This document shows, piece by piece, positions 13,601-26,818 of a stretch of 64,000 nucleotides of DNA (position 1 is the first letter of the stretch; each line of letters begins with the position of its first letter). The translations under genes and the position numbers were made by a program. Below the pieces are notes generated by a model. It made no database searches. It saw nothing but the letters and a program-made list of their open reading frames with translations, and was not told where the DNA came from. This DNA is from Trema orientale (lineage: Eukaryota > Streptophyta > Magnoliopsida > Rosales > Cannabaceae), in NCBI GenBank assembly GCA_002914845.1, contig JXTC01000035.1:226143-290142 (forward strand). The letters run 5' to 3'.

Positions 13601-14110
13601 GCCCCGCTCCCTGCTTTAAATGTTAAAACCTTTCAGATTTGTAGCCCCGCTTCATCTTCCCATTTCATTTTTTTTTTCTAATTTTCACTCTCTCTTTATA
13701 TCTTTCTCTCACATTCTCTCATTTACTCACTCACTCTCTCTCTCTCTTCGGCCGCCGTCTCCTCCTTCTCCTCTGCCTTTCACTGCCGCCTTTTCTTCCC
13801 TTCACCGTCATCTCCTTCAGCTCCTCCTCTCAAAGGTTGGTTTTTATTATATATTTATTATTTATTTAATTAGTTTTTAGTTGAAAATTTAATTTTTATT
13901 TATTTGTTTGTATTTTATATTTATATAATATATTTGGATAATTTATATTGGATTTATACAAATAAGAGAGGTTAGTATATTTATTTTTGTTAACTTTTGA
14001 TGAATTTTGTAATTGTTGATATATTGGTGAAAAAATGAATATGTTAGAAATTTATATTTTGTTGGATATTTGTGATTTGATGAATGTGGAATATTAGATT
14101 TTGGTGTTTG

Positions 14111-14272
14111 NNNNNNNNNNNNNNNNNNNNNNNNNNNNNNNNNNNNNNNNNNNNNNNNNNNNNNNNNNNNNNNNNNNNNNNNNNNNNNNNNNNNNNNNNN
14201 NNNNNNNNNNNNNNNNNNNNNNNNNNNNNNNNNNNNNNNNNNNNNNNNNNNNNNNNNNNNNNNNNNNNNNNN
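14111..14272. other. Assembly gap (162 N)
   Basis: A run of unknown bases within CACTA 1. The flanking sequence on both sides is AT-rich and consistent with the interior of the element. The true length may differ from 162. Confidence 1.
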
Positions 14273-15637
14273 AAAAATAATTATTTTACATAAATATTTA
14301 AATTAATTAATTACTAAAAAATAATTTAATAAAAATAAATATTCACTCTAAAGCGGCGACAAATTGTCGCCGCTTTAAATCATTAATTTAGTTAATTATT
14401 TAATAAAAATAAAAATTCACTCTAAAGTGCCGACAAGTTGTCGTCACTGTTGGTATGCCAGATAGCATTTTTGTCGACTTTTCAGCGGGGACAACTGTCG
14501 CCGCTATAAATTATCTAATACGGGGACCACATGTGTCGCCGCTTTAGGTATCTATACCAGCGAACTTATAGCGGCGACTCTAAAGCGGGGACATTGTCGC
14601 TGTTTTATATCTAAAGCGGCGACATTATGCTTTATAGCAGCGACAAATGTCGCCGCTCTATTCTTGTTTTGTTGTAGTAGTACCCTACCTAGGGTGTTTG
14701 GACTATATATCATACTCACGGTCACTAATTTAGGTGACTCAGACCACATTACACATGTGCAGTCACCCTTTTGGGTGGCTCACACTATATTGCATACTTA
14801 TGGTCACTAGTCTTTGGTGGCTCAGACATCTCATTGACTGCATTGCTTGTTATATACTTGACTTGAATAATATGTACTTATTTGAGATGATGTTTTACAA
14901 TAGTTTGGAATGTTTGAACCTTGGAAAAATATTTTTGTTTTGAGATAATGTTGTACAATAGTTTGAAATATTTGATTCTTTTGACGATAATTGCAATTGG
15001 ATTGCAGTAAAACTATTTGAGTATTTCATGATAACCATACAGGACCTTGAAAGTAAGTATTTTATTCTAGTTAAAAACCTATAATTGAATATCTACTAAA
15101 TATTCACGTGCTCACCTCTTACTTCCTCCTACTTTCAGGTATTAAATTATTTGAGGTAGTTGTCTTGATGGCTAGACAAGCTGCTTGGTTTGTGCCTGTA
15201 ATCCTATTCTTATTCTCTGATGGATGTCTATATATTATTTAATTTTCTTTTCTTATTCAAATATTTAGCCAAGTTTAATATTTTTACTAAGTAGATGTAT
15301 GAGGGCAATAATACTAGAAATTTGAGTACTTGGAATCATGGATGATTTTTTTTTTTTAGTAAACTATTTTGGATACTGGACTCATTTTACCAAAATTTAT
15401 GATTCAATGAAAAGTTTCTAAATAAATTAACTAGAATTCTTCTAAAATTTAAGTGAACATTTTCTCGAGTAATTAAAACTAACAAGAGTTTTCTGAGTTA
15501 CAAAATTTACTTATTTTTGAGGACTAAATCTTAAAATTCTAAGTACTTAATTTTCTAAAATTTTGAAAAATCGTTGTTTATTACTATTTTCACATAAAAT
15601 TATTAAAAATTATGATTTTGGATTTCTGGTCGTAACA

Positions 15638-17488
15638 AATAGTTGAGGGGTAGATGCCACAAGGTTCGTAAATAATGTCAAGATAAAATTAAATGAGAAA
15701 AGAAAAATTGCCAAAGTTTAATAAAGAGGGAGAAAAAAAGAATTTTGTACAATAAGTGCAAAATCCCCTTTTGGTTTGAAGATGAAAAAAGAAAATAAAA
15801 AAGGAATAACATAGGACATATAAAGCGTATATAAACCTTTAGAAACTTTTTTTAATGTGTTTTCAGAATAATAAAAATAAAGAAATCCTATTTTAAGATA
15901 AAGGTGATATATGATCATTTGATCACCATCGATCGACCTCAAAAACAAAAAGGTTGATTACCATCCAAACATCCAATCATAAAGCAATTTTGTAAAATAT
16001 AATTCAAAGAAAAATAAGTGGTTTTAAGTTTTAACTATCACTTGCTTCATTGATTAACTTTTTCTTATCTACAAAAGAAAGAAAGAAAAAAAAAATCTTA
16101 TTACTTTCTAACTTTTAGTCTCTCGGAAGGATTTTGAGTGTGCATTAACTCGTGTGGGATAATATTATAAATTCAGCGATTAATCTATATGTACCCACGT
16201 GGCCATATTGATTTTATCATCTTTTCCTGATCATAGGAGATTTCCTTATGTTAATATATGAGTAATGATATAAAGCTGATATGTTTGTTATTTTTCTCTC
16301 CACTTTCGACTTTCGAGCGACCATCGATTATCAGAAGCTTATTATTTATTGCAAATTATGAAAGCTTTACGACCATGGTTGATTATTATTTTTTATTTTT
16401 CAGTGGAAGGTGTGACTAGTTTACAATCTACATATATAAGACATATGGTAAGTCATCATTGGACCATATTCATGTCATGAACGGGTCTTTAAAGTTGTCT
16501 TTTTTTTTTTTTCAATTTTTTATTTTTAAGAAACGGGTCTTTAAAGTTAATTCTTAGATAATTATAACATTCGTGAAGCATGTTTGTTGAAGTTGGAAAC
16601 TTGTATAATGTTGAGTGGGCCTCTTGATGAACTCACCTTTAACACTTGGCAATCATGTATAAATAAATGTTTTCATTTGCTTTGCCAATAGAAACTTTGT
16701 AAATATATAGATATAGATGTGATCATTGTTATTGTTATTGTTTTTTTTTTTTTTTAACTAACAATGAATCGCTATATCACTTTTTTTATAAAAAAAATAA
16801 AAAAGAATCGGTGGTACCCTCACACTCCCCACCTAGTTTTCGTCCCAGTAACTGTTTGAGCTCTACAATCTCTGAGACCACAGATGAAACAACAACAGTC
16901 ATGCCATGTGCCTTCGTCAGCTAGCGGAACGGGGTCGGGTGCTTACTCACAGGATCCACTTATTGGGGGACACGTTCTTGAAGTGACTTATAGGTGGCTA
17001 CTCTTGGAGTACTAAGCTCAATTTCATACGTATTCATAAAGATTCGAACACCTTCATAGAGTACAATGAATCCCCTATGTCACTTTTAATACTAAGGTTA
17101 ATCTTATTTTTAGTCCATGAATAACACTTATAATTAACCGAATTAAATTTTATTTTGATTCCTACCTTTTAACATGTCTCATATTTAGGTCTTGAACAAT
17201 ACTTTTGTCCGAGATTGATACTAAAGTACTTTTAAATGTCATATTTTGCTACTATGAAATATGAATTATGTTTTTGTGTGTCAAAAATTAAATTTTGTTC
17301 CTTGGCCTCGATTTGAAAAATCTTCTTACAAACTAAATATAAAAATTGATATATAAGTGTATATATAGGGCATGTCTATAGTTGGGCCTCCACTTTTTGT
17401 TCCTGCATAATAGAAATTGTATTATATTCACAATTATGGCTTTATTGGGGTTGATGTTAAACTCTGAGATGAAAAAGAGGAACACTTA
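15638..17488. other. Intergenic, no gene seen
   Basis: Mostly AT-rich. The only compositional break is a more GC-balanced stretch at about 16812-17030, which contains no long open frame and no domain that I recognise on either strand. Confidence 0.5.
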
Positions 17489-18071
17489 GGGGCCGTTTGA
17501 CATAAGGAGTCGTAAGTTTTCATATTGTTGGGAAAGCTGAGGAGGGTGATGTGATTGTTTGAGAATCTAAAACACTGTGTTTGGTAGTGTATTGGAATCT
17601 TGTCCCTAATTCATGGGAAAGCTTAAAATTATATTTAGTTATACATGGGAATGTACTGATTTTTTTTTTTTCATATTTTATCATAAATATCTAATAATGT
17701 AATAATCTTTTTGGTATTTTTTTTTTAAGGAAATCTTTTTGGTATTTTATATATTAAATTAACATGTTATACTCCTTTCCAAAAAAATGTTATACCTATA
17801 GAATTAAATATTTTTACATAATTAATTTATTTTCTTTAAAATTATAAAATTTATAAAGTAATTTGTATATTCTTGCTAAAAGAAGTGTTTTAAAAAAAGT
17901 TTCAAATTATAAAGTCAACTTTCCCAGGCATATGATATCTACCCTTTTGAAGAGTTTCAAATTACCCAAAAAAGTTTTCTAGGAATAAAATCAGGCAAAA
18001 CCCTCTACCAAACATAGTAATCCTACAGAATCTCATTTCCACTACAGGATGACCTCATACCAAACGGCCCC
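17489..18071. mobile_element. PIF/Harbinger-type MITE (Tourist-like)
   Basis: Left end GGGGCCGTTTGACAT (17489-17503), right end ATACCAAACGGCCCC (18057-18071): terminal inverted repeats with the GGSSC...TTTG start common in Tourist-like MITEs. Both sides carry TTA (17486-17488 and 18072-18074), the 3-bp target duplication typical of PIF/Harbinger. Length is 583 bp with no coding capacity. Further inward the two arms also share imperfect inverted similarity (for example a 'tttggtagtgt' block on the left and 'accaaacatagt' on the right). Confidence 0.8.
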
Positions 18072-19332
18072 TTAATACTACTTTGCTTGTATATCTAGAT
18101 CTTGTGGGGTATTCAGAGTTCACTAGTACTTTGGAAGAAAGAGATTGTAAGTTTGCTAGGATGTTGTAAACTTGGTTAGCTCTAAGTCTAGCAATGATAT
18201 CCTTGCTAGCGATGCGAACTTCTATTGAAATACAGTTCCTTGTCTCGGGAATCAAGCGGCACATACTCTATACACATGCTAAGCATAGTTTATCTAATAT
18301 GATGTATTTTGTAATGGAGAATTTTATAATTATATTACTCTCATTATAGCAAACAATTTTTTATAATTTTTTTTTTTCAAAAGAAAAAAGAAAAGATCTA
18401 GTATATTTCAAAGATCATGAACTAAAATAGGATTTGAGTTATTACTCTGGGACTAAGAAAATAGCTCTTTAATTTTAATTTTTATATTTATTTTTTTCTG
18501 AGTCTACAAGAGTTAATGGTTAGACTAGGTAAAAAGTGATTTTTGACGTGATAATTTCAATCTAAAATTGCAAGTTTCAGATTTGAAGGGGAAAAAAAAT
18601 CTTGAAATTAATAAAAACAAGAAAATCCACAAAGAAGAAGTGATTATAGAAGGATTATTAAAGAAAAAAAAAATAATGAAGAGATCTTAATTTTTTCCTT
18701 CTGCAAAAATCTAAATAAGGGAAGAGTTAGAAAACTGAGAAAGCTGAAAGAAGAAGTCTCCATGAAAAAAAGAAACTCGGCTAGCTATTGTTTACTTCTC
18801 CAACATTATATGCTATATATTAGTACTTAATAAACCCTTTTCTTTTATCAAAATAAATTGTAATACACTATCATCGTGATAAGTAAATTTTAAAATTGAT
18901 TGTCGGGTAAATTATTTCGAAACTGATTTGTAGGTATGCATAATTCCAAAAAAAAAAAGAAAAAAAAGAAAAAAAGATTTGTATAGGTATGCATGTGTTC
19001 GTCATCTCGTGGGAGTGTATAGTATATTCAATAGTGCTCGTGAAAAACATGTGGTGTTAAATTAATTGGTATTTAATTAATATTCGTAGTTTTGCGATGA
19101 TATACTGAATTTGGTGGCAGATCTTTTGTTGAAATAATAACATCTTAAAAGCGATAAAGACATCTATATCACAAAGAAAGAAAGTGTCTTATTGGTTCCT
19201 CAAGGACAAGGACCCACTACACGTCGCTTAAATAGCTCTTCGTCGAACTCTATATTGATCGTGCAGGCTATATAGGACAAAAGATAATAAATAATATGTT
19301 ATCATCCTTAATCTGACAAAAGATTAGTAACA
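18072..19332. other. Intergenic, no gene seen
   Basis: AT- and purine-rich DNA with several A-runs (18660, 18950). No coding evidence. Confidence 0.5.
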
Positions 19333-19813
19333 TTAGTACCCGCGCTTTTGTTGCAGATTAGATATAGAGTATAATAAATTGGTAATATAGTATTTATTAT
19401 ATTATTTATAATAGTTTGTAATATTTAACAGTATGATAATATTTGTCTAAAGTATAATAAAATAATTTTTAAATTATTACAAAATATTAATATACTGCAG
19501 TAGACTGATAATTTATTTTACAATTTTTGTTTTCCTTTCTTGTGTTGCTCTTCTTTGCTACAAGTACAGAGAAAAAAATAGAAGATCAAAACAAAAATTC
19601 AATTAAATTATAAATTAGAGAAGAAGGAAAGTAATGTATCTTTTGTTATTAAGCTGTCAATTATGTATTAATAAATATAAATAAATTAGGTACCTGGTTA
19701 ATTTTCATTTTTCGATGCTTCAGTTGATATTGTTTCTGATCTGAAAGCGAAAAAATATATTATTTGTTAAATAATAGATAATATATTTTGTGTTTTATTG
19801 AATTGAATATGAA

Positions 19814-21967
19814 TTAATTATGATTAGTTTTTACCTTTCTGTAATTTTTTTTTGGATCAAGTGTTTTTAGATCTAGGGGTAAGGTTGATATTATCTCTGT
19901 TTCAGGGATGGCTGGTGGTGCTAGAAGAGGCAATGGAATTGATTCATCGCCATCGAATATTTTTGATACTATTGTATCAGTTAATGCTCCTCTGGTTCTG
20001 AAATAAACTCGAAGTATTTTTGTTTGTCCACGTAATTGTTCGATTATTGGTGGCAGTATTGTTGGATCAGTATAGTCTTCTTGTATGGTCAATACTATAC
20101 ATGGCTTTTTAATCAGAACTTGAGCTGCTTTTACGAATATAGTTATGACTATAAATCCTGTTTCATCCTCGATTCTTGTATTTAATTTGTACCTGTTGGA
20201 TTAGTGATGTGAAAAAATTATTTAGTATAATTAAAAAAATCATATTTTAATTAATAATTAATAAAGTAAATTATACTTTTTTTGTATAAGTGAAATTGTT
20301 TTTTTAATAACTGAATTAATTCGAAAAATATTAATAAGAATTACTTAATTATATTTTATACCATGGAATTAGAGTTGATATGAGATGACCAAGTGTGTCG
20401 CACCACCATCTACTCCCTACTTCACAAACTTGTCTAGAGCATTGTGGGCAAGAGTTATAATGCTAACCTTGACGTGTCTCAAATTTATATATTGTTGCTT
20501 TTATTGTAAATTTTATACCTTACGAATAAAAAAGAACATGATGTTAATTTAAATTATAGTATATAGTGATCTTTTTAATAATACTATTATATTTATATTA
20601 ACCTATTGTACCAATTGATCTAGCTGATTTAACTCTGCAATTATTTTTCTGTTTTATAATTTTTGCTGCTCCGGTGGTTGGATGTCTTTTAAAATAGGAG
20701 TTGGGAGATATTCGAGATGCTGTGTTGTGTACTGGAACCTGAATAATATATTAGTAAAAAGAGAAAAAAAAAGAAGTGATGTATAATAAAGATAAATAAA
20801 GTAGGATATTTTTTTATTTTATAATAAAAGAAGATACGTAAAGTCATTATTACCTTATTTTTAACGCATTAGTTTCAGGTATGTTTATATTCATATAATA
20901 TATTATCGCGCCTGTACTTGTAGCATATATATTCCCTGTTTGATATAAAAATTCATGTTAATTAGTGAGTCATTTGAATATATGAATATTTTTATATATA
21001 GGTATAAAAAAGATTATTAATTACCTAAATATTGTTTTATTATCATAGATGTAAAGATAGTTATAACTAGTTCTTCAACTGTTTTTACAATATCAGTATT
21101 AAATTTTTTCGTTGTTTCTCCCCATAATATGATTTGAAGCTTGTCACTCCTGTAATTGAAATAAGATAGTGTTAAAGTATGATTAAAATAAAATATAAAA
21201 TATTTTTAAATATATGAATTTCGGTAATAAATAAATTAATTACCTGATATTTTGTATTGTTAATATTCATCTCGGCATCAATTTTCCTATGACGTTAGTT
21301 TCTTCTAAGTCTTGTATTTCTGTTAGTATTCCTATAACATCTGGTACAATGGAGAAAAAATAAATATTAATTTGAAATTTTTTTGAATTATTATTAATAA
21401 AGACTAGTAGAAAGATAAAATTATAATTAATAATACCTGATAATATATCATGTATGTCTGTTCTTGAAGGTAGGTGATTAAAGTCTACAAAGTAGAATTT
21501 GTGCATCGGGATGTTTGTTGTGGATGTTGTTATTGGAATGAAAGATGCTGCTCTGGAAAATTACAACATTGTACTGTGGGGTACAAGTTTATATTTTAGC
21601 TTGTTGGGCGCAACATTAAAGTTATTGATTCGATATATTTCTCCTTCTGTTATTTGTTGCAGGATATGATCTGTATCTCGAGTTTTAATTGTTCCATAGA
21701 TTGCTTCGTGCTGTATTATTTAGTTATTATATAATGTTTCGTTAGAATTAGCTGATAGAACATATATGTGTTTGGTATATTAAATTGGAATAAAGTATGA
21801 TATCAAGTAATTTGATATTATTTTCTTACCTCATGATCGACTAAAATACAGTCGATACTTATTAAGCGCCCTGTTGTGTAATCGTTATTGTGCCAGAGTC
21901 TGCTGATACGTACTTCAATTACTGCATAAATCTCGTTTGGTTTAAGAAATCGTATTGGTGTTGCCAT
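19814..21967 (-). pseudogene. Helitron-borne RPA70-like single-strand DNA-binding protein (multi-exon, damaged)
   Basis: The minus strand starts at 21967 with MATPIRFLKPNEIYAVIEV and continues through several blocks with splice-like borders. The first exon ends at about 21830 before GTAAG. Further blocks are YFVDFNHLPSRTDIHDI near 21480, DVIGILTEIQDLEETNVIGK near 21340, WGETTKKFNTDIVKTVEELV near 21115, a Cys cluster with CPQC and RWWC near 20450-20400, YKLNTRIEDETGFI near 20190, and VLTIQEDYTDPT near 20090. This is the OB-fold plus zinc-ribbon pattern of the plant RPA large-subunit-like proteins often carried by plant Helitrons, thought to help with single-stranded DNA during rolling-circle transposition. 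At least one in-frame stop (near 21571) and an incomplete zinc ribbon suggest that it no longer works. Confidence 0.75.
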
Positions 21968-22199
21968 TTTTTTTATTCCTTTTTTACCTGCAAAAATAAA
22001 AAAAAATTTGTAAAATTTAGATAATATGAAGAATATTCGAAAAGTTTAGATATAAAAAGTTTGTAAAAATAAATATAAATTTGTATTAAAATTATATTTT
22101 AATACGTGAATTAGTAATAAAATTTTCATACGTATATAATGCCATATAAAATTTCTATGTAAACTATATTTTTAACATGATTTGGATATTTACTGATGG

Positions 22200-25100
22200 A
22201 TTTATTTATTAATATATGTAATCTTTTAGGACTTGTTACTCATGATAAAACTATATATAATTGACTATGTGTAAAGATTTCATCTTCTAAATAAATACCA
22301 ACTTTATTCAATGATTGTCCTTGACTTTTATTTATTGTCATTGCATAACAGGTTTTTATAGAAAAGTGTCGTCTTTTTAAAGTAAATGGCCATTTAGACT
22401 CGTTTACAGTCATTTCTATTCTTGGGATATATATTTTTTCGTTTTTATTATTTGAATTTATAATTTGACCTTCTATGATTCTATTTGTTAATTGTGTAAT
22501 GATAAGTCTTGTTCCATTACATAATCTCATTGATTGATTTAAATTTCGTAATAACATTATAGGAGTTCCAACTTTAAGATTTAATTCATGTGGTGGTATG
22601 CCATTGAAATTTAAGATATGTAGAAATTCTTAGGGATATAAGAGATTATGTTCATCAATATTTTCAGTTGAAGCTATTATTGTATCATAACTATAATAAG
22701 TTTTGGATTCATTAAGTATTAAAGATAATATATATGTATTTATATCGTCAGCTATTTTAATTTTTAGAGTTATTACTGCTCTATGTTGTATATAATCAAT
22801 GTTGTCAAAGTTTTTTGCAAAATCATCATATATTAAATCAGAAATTTTTTCGATTGGGTTTGATTCATATTGTATTATGTATTTTTCTGGTTTTTTGACC
22901 CATGTGATATCTTTATTTTCAAGATCTCTTATATATTTTGCATTATCATTTTTAATATTTAATATCTATTTTAAAAATTCTGAAATTTCATTTTCTTCTG
23001 CTGTGGTATTTGGATTTTTTAATCTCATATTTTCTGTTAGGCATAATAACTTGAAATGTGGCCATAAGTAAGAGTTATTTATACTTGCGTTTATTATATC
23101 TTCTTTTGTTCCAGCAGGGATAACAGGTAAAATTTGTCGGAAATCACCACCTAATATAATTGTCATTCCACCAAAAGATTGGTTAAAATTATTTTTTAAA
23201 TTTTGTAGTATTTTATCTAAAGCTTCAAAACAATATTTATTATTTATGGTGCTTCATCCCATAATATTAATAATGTTTTTTCGATTAATTTTGCTAATTG
23301 AGTTCCCTTTTTGATATGGCAAGTAGATAAATATGCAGTTATGCCTTTTGGTAATAATAACGATGCTATTCTAGATGATGCGACAGCTAAAATAATTCCA
23401 TTATTTGATCTAATTCTTGTAATAATTGTGTTCCATAAATAAGTTTTTCCAGTACCTCCATGCCCATAGATAAAAAATAAGTTTTGCATTTTATTGTTTA
23501 ATGATTCTATAATTTGTTCATAAATAGAGCGTTGTTCATTTTTTAAATTTCTTTCTAGAATAATGTTTTCTTCTTTTAATTTATAAATATCATAGTCTAG
23601 TTCTTCTCACAAAATTTTATTATTTAAATCATCAATTAATACTCCTGTTGGTAGAGGTAAATTAAAATTTATTAAAGTAGATGAATTTAGGTTTAATTAT
23701 TTTTCTAATTCATATAATACATAGTTATATAATTTGTTTTCAGGAATTTGAAAGTTTAGGTTATTGAATAAAGTCTTAATTCTGTGTAAAATGTCTTCTG
23801 TCATAAGTTTCCAATGATTTTCAAGTAATGTTATTGGATTATTTACATTATAGAATAATAAAATTATGGTAAATAATTTTCTAATCAATGCGGTGTTGAC
23901 CAAAATAAGGCTTCTAATATTAATTCATTCCATTCTTCTCCTAATAAACCTAATGCGTTGCATGCTGCTTGATTTATTAAATACGTTATACCATTAATAG
24001 TTCGTATAGATTCGAAGCTTGTTGTGCCTTTTTGATGATTTAATAATAATTTTAGGTAATATAATTCTCCAGAATTTAGATGGACATAAAAAGTTCGTCC
24101 AATTGAATATCCTGACTTTCTAGGAGTCCAAATTTTGTCTTTATTATTCCATATCCACTTAGAAGAAAATTGTATATATGAAAGTTTTCTGGCTTCTATA
24201 TTAATTTTATTTATTTCCATCCATTCTGTTAAATTTGTTCTTTGAATTCCTGGTTGTCTAACTATATTATCAAGACATTGATTTGAACGAAATATTACAT
24301 TTTGCATGTGCAGTAAATGAATTGCTAATCTTTATATTGTTGGATTTCTAGGATGTATAGGATATTCATACAATCTCCACATAGCTTCATATGGTGTTAT
24401 ATATTGACAATTAATATAATTTTTTATTTTATCTATTTCTTTATAAATAGTTTATCCAGATTGTTCTATGCATATGTTATCTTCTATTACTGCTCTTATT
24501 CTATCCAGGCCTTTTGCTAAATATTTAAATAAGTATTTTATTAACATTGATTGTGAACATATTTCTACATTTATAAGATCGCGGAATTTTTGACATAGGC
24601 CTTTGTTGTAAGGAACTACATATCTTTATTTAATTTCATATTTTCTTTTTGTACATAAACTGTTGTATTTCTACGTTTGTAGTTGACAAATCCATTTTCT
24701 TCAATAGTTGTTTCATTTTTAAATCGTTTAGGAAATTTTTTGGAACAAATTGAGTTTTTTGTACACGGAGCATTTGTTTTTGCGGCACCTCATGGCACGT
24801 GTATCATGAGTTCTGTTATGATGTTGTAAATTTCTGTGTATTTTTTAGGATCAGATATTTCGGCAGATATAAATTTATCTATCTGTGATAGTTCAGATAA
24901 TTTTTCATCAAGATGTAGCCAGAATAAAAAATGGTAATGAGGTAGGCCTTGTTTTTTAAATTCGACGACATATAGATCTATATTACGAAATAGACATAGA
25001 AAACAAAAGAAAGGTATTATTTTTTATTAAGAATGGAAGTTAATATTTTTTATTATGTATTTTAATTTATTAAATTCAATGATATGGTCTTACTGCAATA

Positions 25101-26818
25101 ATTGTTCCGAAAATTTTTTCGGTTTTAATAGTAGATAAAATCTGATTTAATTTCATTTTAAAGATTCTGACGATTATATCTGGCCTATCTTCAGGCTTTT
25201 GACCAGGAATTTTATTTAAGGCACGTGTAATTTCGAGCCATTTAGGATTACATGTAAATGTTATGAATAAATCAAGATTTCCATACTATCTGCATAATGC
25301 TATTGCATCTTGATAATTTTGAATCATATATCTAAGACTTCCAGTATGGCTAGACGGGAGAATAATTCTTTTGCCAATTACTCTGGCATCTGTATCTCCT
25401 CTGATAATGGCGTCTTAGACACCTTGATAAATTTTGGATATTAAATTGTTTTGATTTTTTCTGACATAATCTAGTCGATCTTCTTCAACAGAAGTGTATG
25501 CATCGACTACATATTGTTGAAAAAGTCTTCCACTTTTTAATAAAATATTATTTACATTTTCACGTTGTTATAGTTGATAATAGTAAAATGCTCTCGTAGA
25601 TATTCTATTTGTTGAGGGTTGTTTGCTTGGTCTGTCTATATTCCAATTTATATCTGTTTTATAATCATCTTTCCCATATGAAAATAAGAGCGATTATTGT
25701 AAGGCTATATAGGATAGATATAATTTTGTGATTCTTTGTAAATTGTTTGTTTTATCTTGAATTATAATATTCCTTCCTTGTTCATATTCACTGATATCTC
25801 CAATAATTAAACCTCCTATATCATTTGATGCAGGTAGTTCATATTGATTATTATCAGTAGATCGTCGTCCTATTAGTCTTAGTTTCATAGATGGGATGTT
25901 ATTTGTATTATACCTATCTTTAACCATACGAAAATTTTTTACTAATTTATTATTTTCATTAAGCATTTTAATTAAATTTTCAGTAATTAATTTTGTCATT
26001 TCTTTGGATGTATCGTCAAATAGAAATGTTGATATTCAATTTTCAATTTCGTTTTCTGTGTCAAATATATATAACTGAGTAAATCTTGGAGGATTGTTAT
26101 TAGTTGGTAATAGTGATCCTATAAGATGATGTATTTGGCCGCTTAATTTGAAAATATATGGACCATCTGAGTTTCTTGTATTTTGCTCTATATTTGCTCT
26201 AAAACATGTTAATGCAGACATAGAATTAAAGGTTCTAATATTTTTACGGAAATATGTACTTAAAGGTCCTCCATAATAATCAAGTAATTGATCTAGGAAT
26301 GGAGGAGGATTCTTTATTGGAGGGAGTTTGATTTTCCCGTCTTTATAACATAGGCTATATTTTGGTGGATGCATTTTTTTGATGGACTCATTAAACCAAA
26401 AGGTTGCGCCTTAATATCTACAGATGTAGGAGTAATTTCCAAGATCATGATATTTCTTTGTATTACCTGTGATACAATATGGAGTAGGAATATTAAATTA
26501 ATAAATTTATACAAAGTTAAGTTTATAACAGTGAAAGAATCTTTTTTTTTTCGATTTTTATTTGGAGTAAGAAAAATTACTTTGTCCACTGGAATTAGCT
26601 GATGATGATGCCTCAGCCAAGTGAGAAAAGTATTTTTCAGAATTTTCAAAGCTTTGTACTGAAGTAAGCTTTGATTGATACAAATTTTATGAAATAATAC
26701 TGGGATCGTCATACTGATGATTTGAATCATCATTGCAGCTAGTTGAAAAATCTCCATTGAGAAGACAGTGACGATGTCGTTTATGTTGACGTCGTGATAA
26801 TAAGAAATTTTCTGGCAT
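22200..26818 (-). pseudogene. Helitron RepHel transposase (HUH Rep + PIF1-like helicase), decayed
   Basis: The minus-strand start is at 26818 (MPENFLLSRRQHKRHRH). In order: a Cys-containing N-terminal block (near 26420); the Rep domain, with ITFTCNPKWLEITRAL near 25240 and the HUH motif PHYHFLFWLHLDEKL, whose HYH codons are 24931-24939; then the helicase, with Walker A GHGGTGKT near 23460, LLILWDEAP near 23250, GGDFRQILPVIPAG near 23140, and a C-terminal motif INKSQGQSLNKVG near 22320. Rep nicks and joins DNA and the helicase unwinds it during rolling-circle transposition. Damage includes stops within the Rep block (CR-stop-YG near 25288), a frameshift just after WDEAP (about 23245), and a stop replacing the expected Arg in the final LSRVTS motif (about 22241). 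A probable intron lies between IFGTIIA (about 25100) and the HUH block. Confidence 0.85.

Larger units (their letters stand above)
11839..14679. mobile_element. Non-autonomous CACTA (En/Spm) element 1, inside solo LTR A
   Basis: The left end is CACTACAACAAA (11839-11850) and the right end is TTTTGTTGTAGTA (14667-14679), an inverted repeat with one change at the last base. Flanks are GTA at 11836-11838 and GTA at 14680-14682, the 3-bp target duplication expected for CACTA elements. Length is 2841 bp including the N gap. The subterminal regions are packed with palindromic GCGGSGACAATTGTCGCCGC-like repeats. No transposase coding region is present. A CT-rich tract at 13660-13838 followed by GTTGG looks like a 5' UTR exon and donor site, possibly left over from a transposase gene. 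A 510-bp LTR-like insertion sits at 12631-13140. Confidence 0.85.
10475..15637 (+). mobile_element. Long solo LTR (copy A), split by a CACTA insertion
   Basis: Begins TGTAAAACCCCTAAAT and ends GGTCGTAACA. It is flanked by AATCG on the left (10470-10474) and AATAG on the right (15638-15642), a 4-of-5 target-site duplication. Subtracting the CACTA element leaves about 2.3 kb. It is clearly related to copy B at 50439-52793 (2355 bp): both share the phrase 'ttttgaccataatt', a block around 'atatattgactatgttt', the phrase 'gttatatgtctaac', and a distal block reading 'ttgtctYgatggYYagacaag'. No gag/pol lies beside it, so it is a solo LTR. Long LTRs starting TGTAAxAYCCC are typical of Ty3/gypsy chromovirus-type elements; that assignment is inference. 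Confidence 0.75.

Noticed and set aside
13620-13880. Ser/Pro/Leu-rich 86-codon frame
   Set aside because: Translation of a CT-rich tract in CACTA 1; better explained as a leader-like sequence than as a protein.
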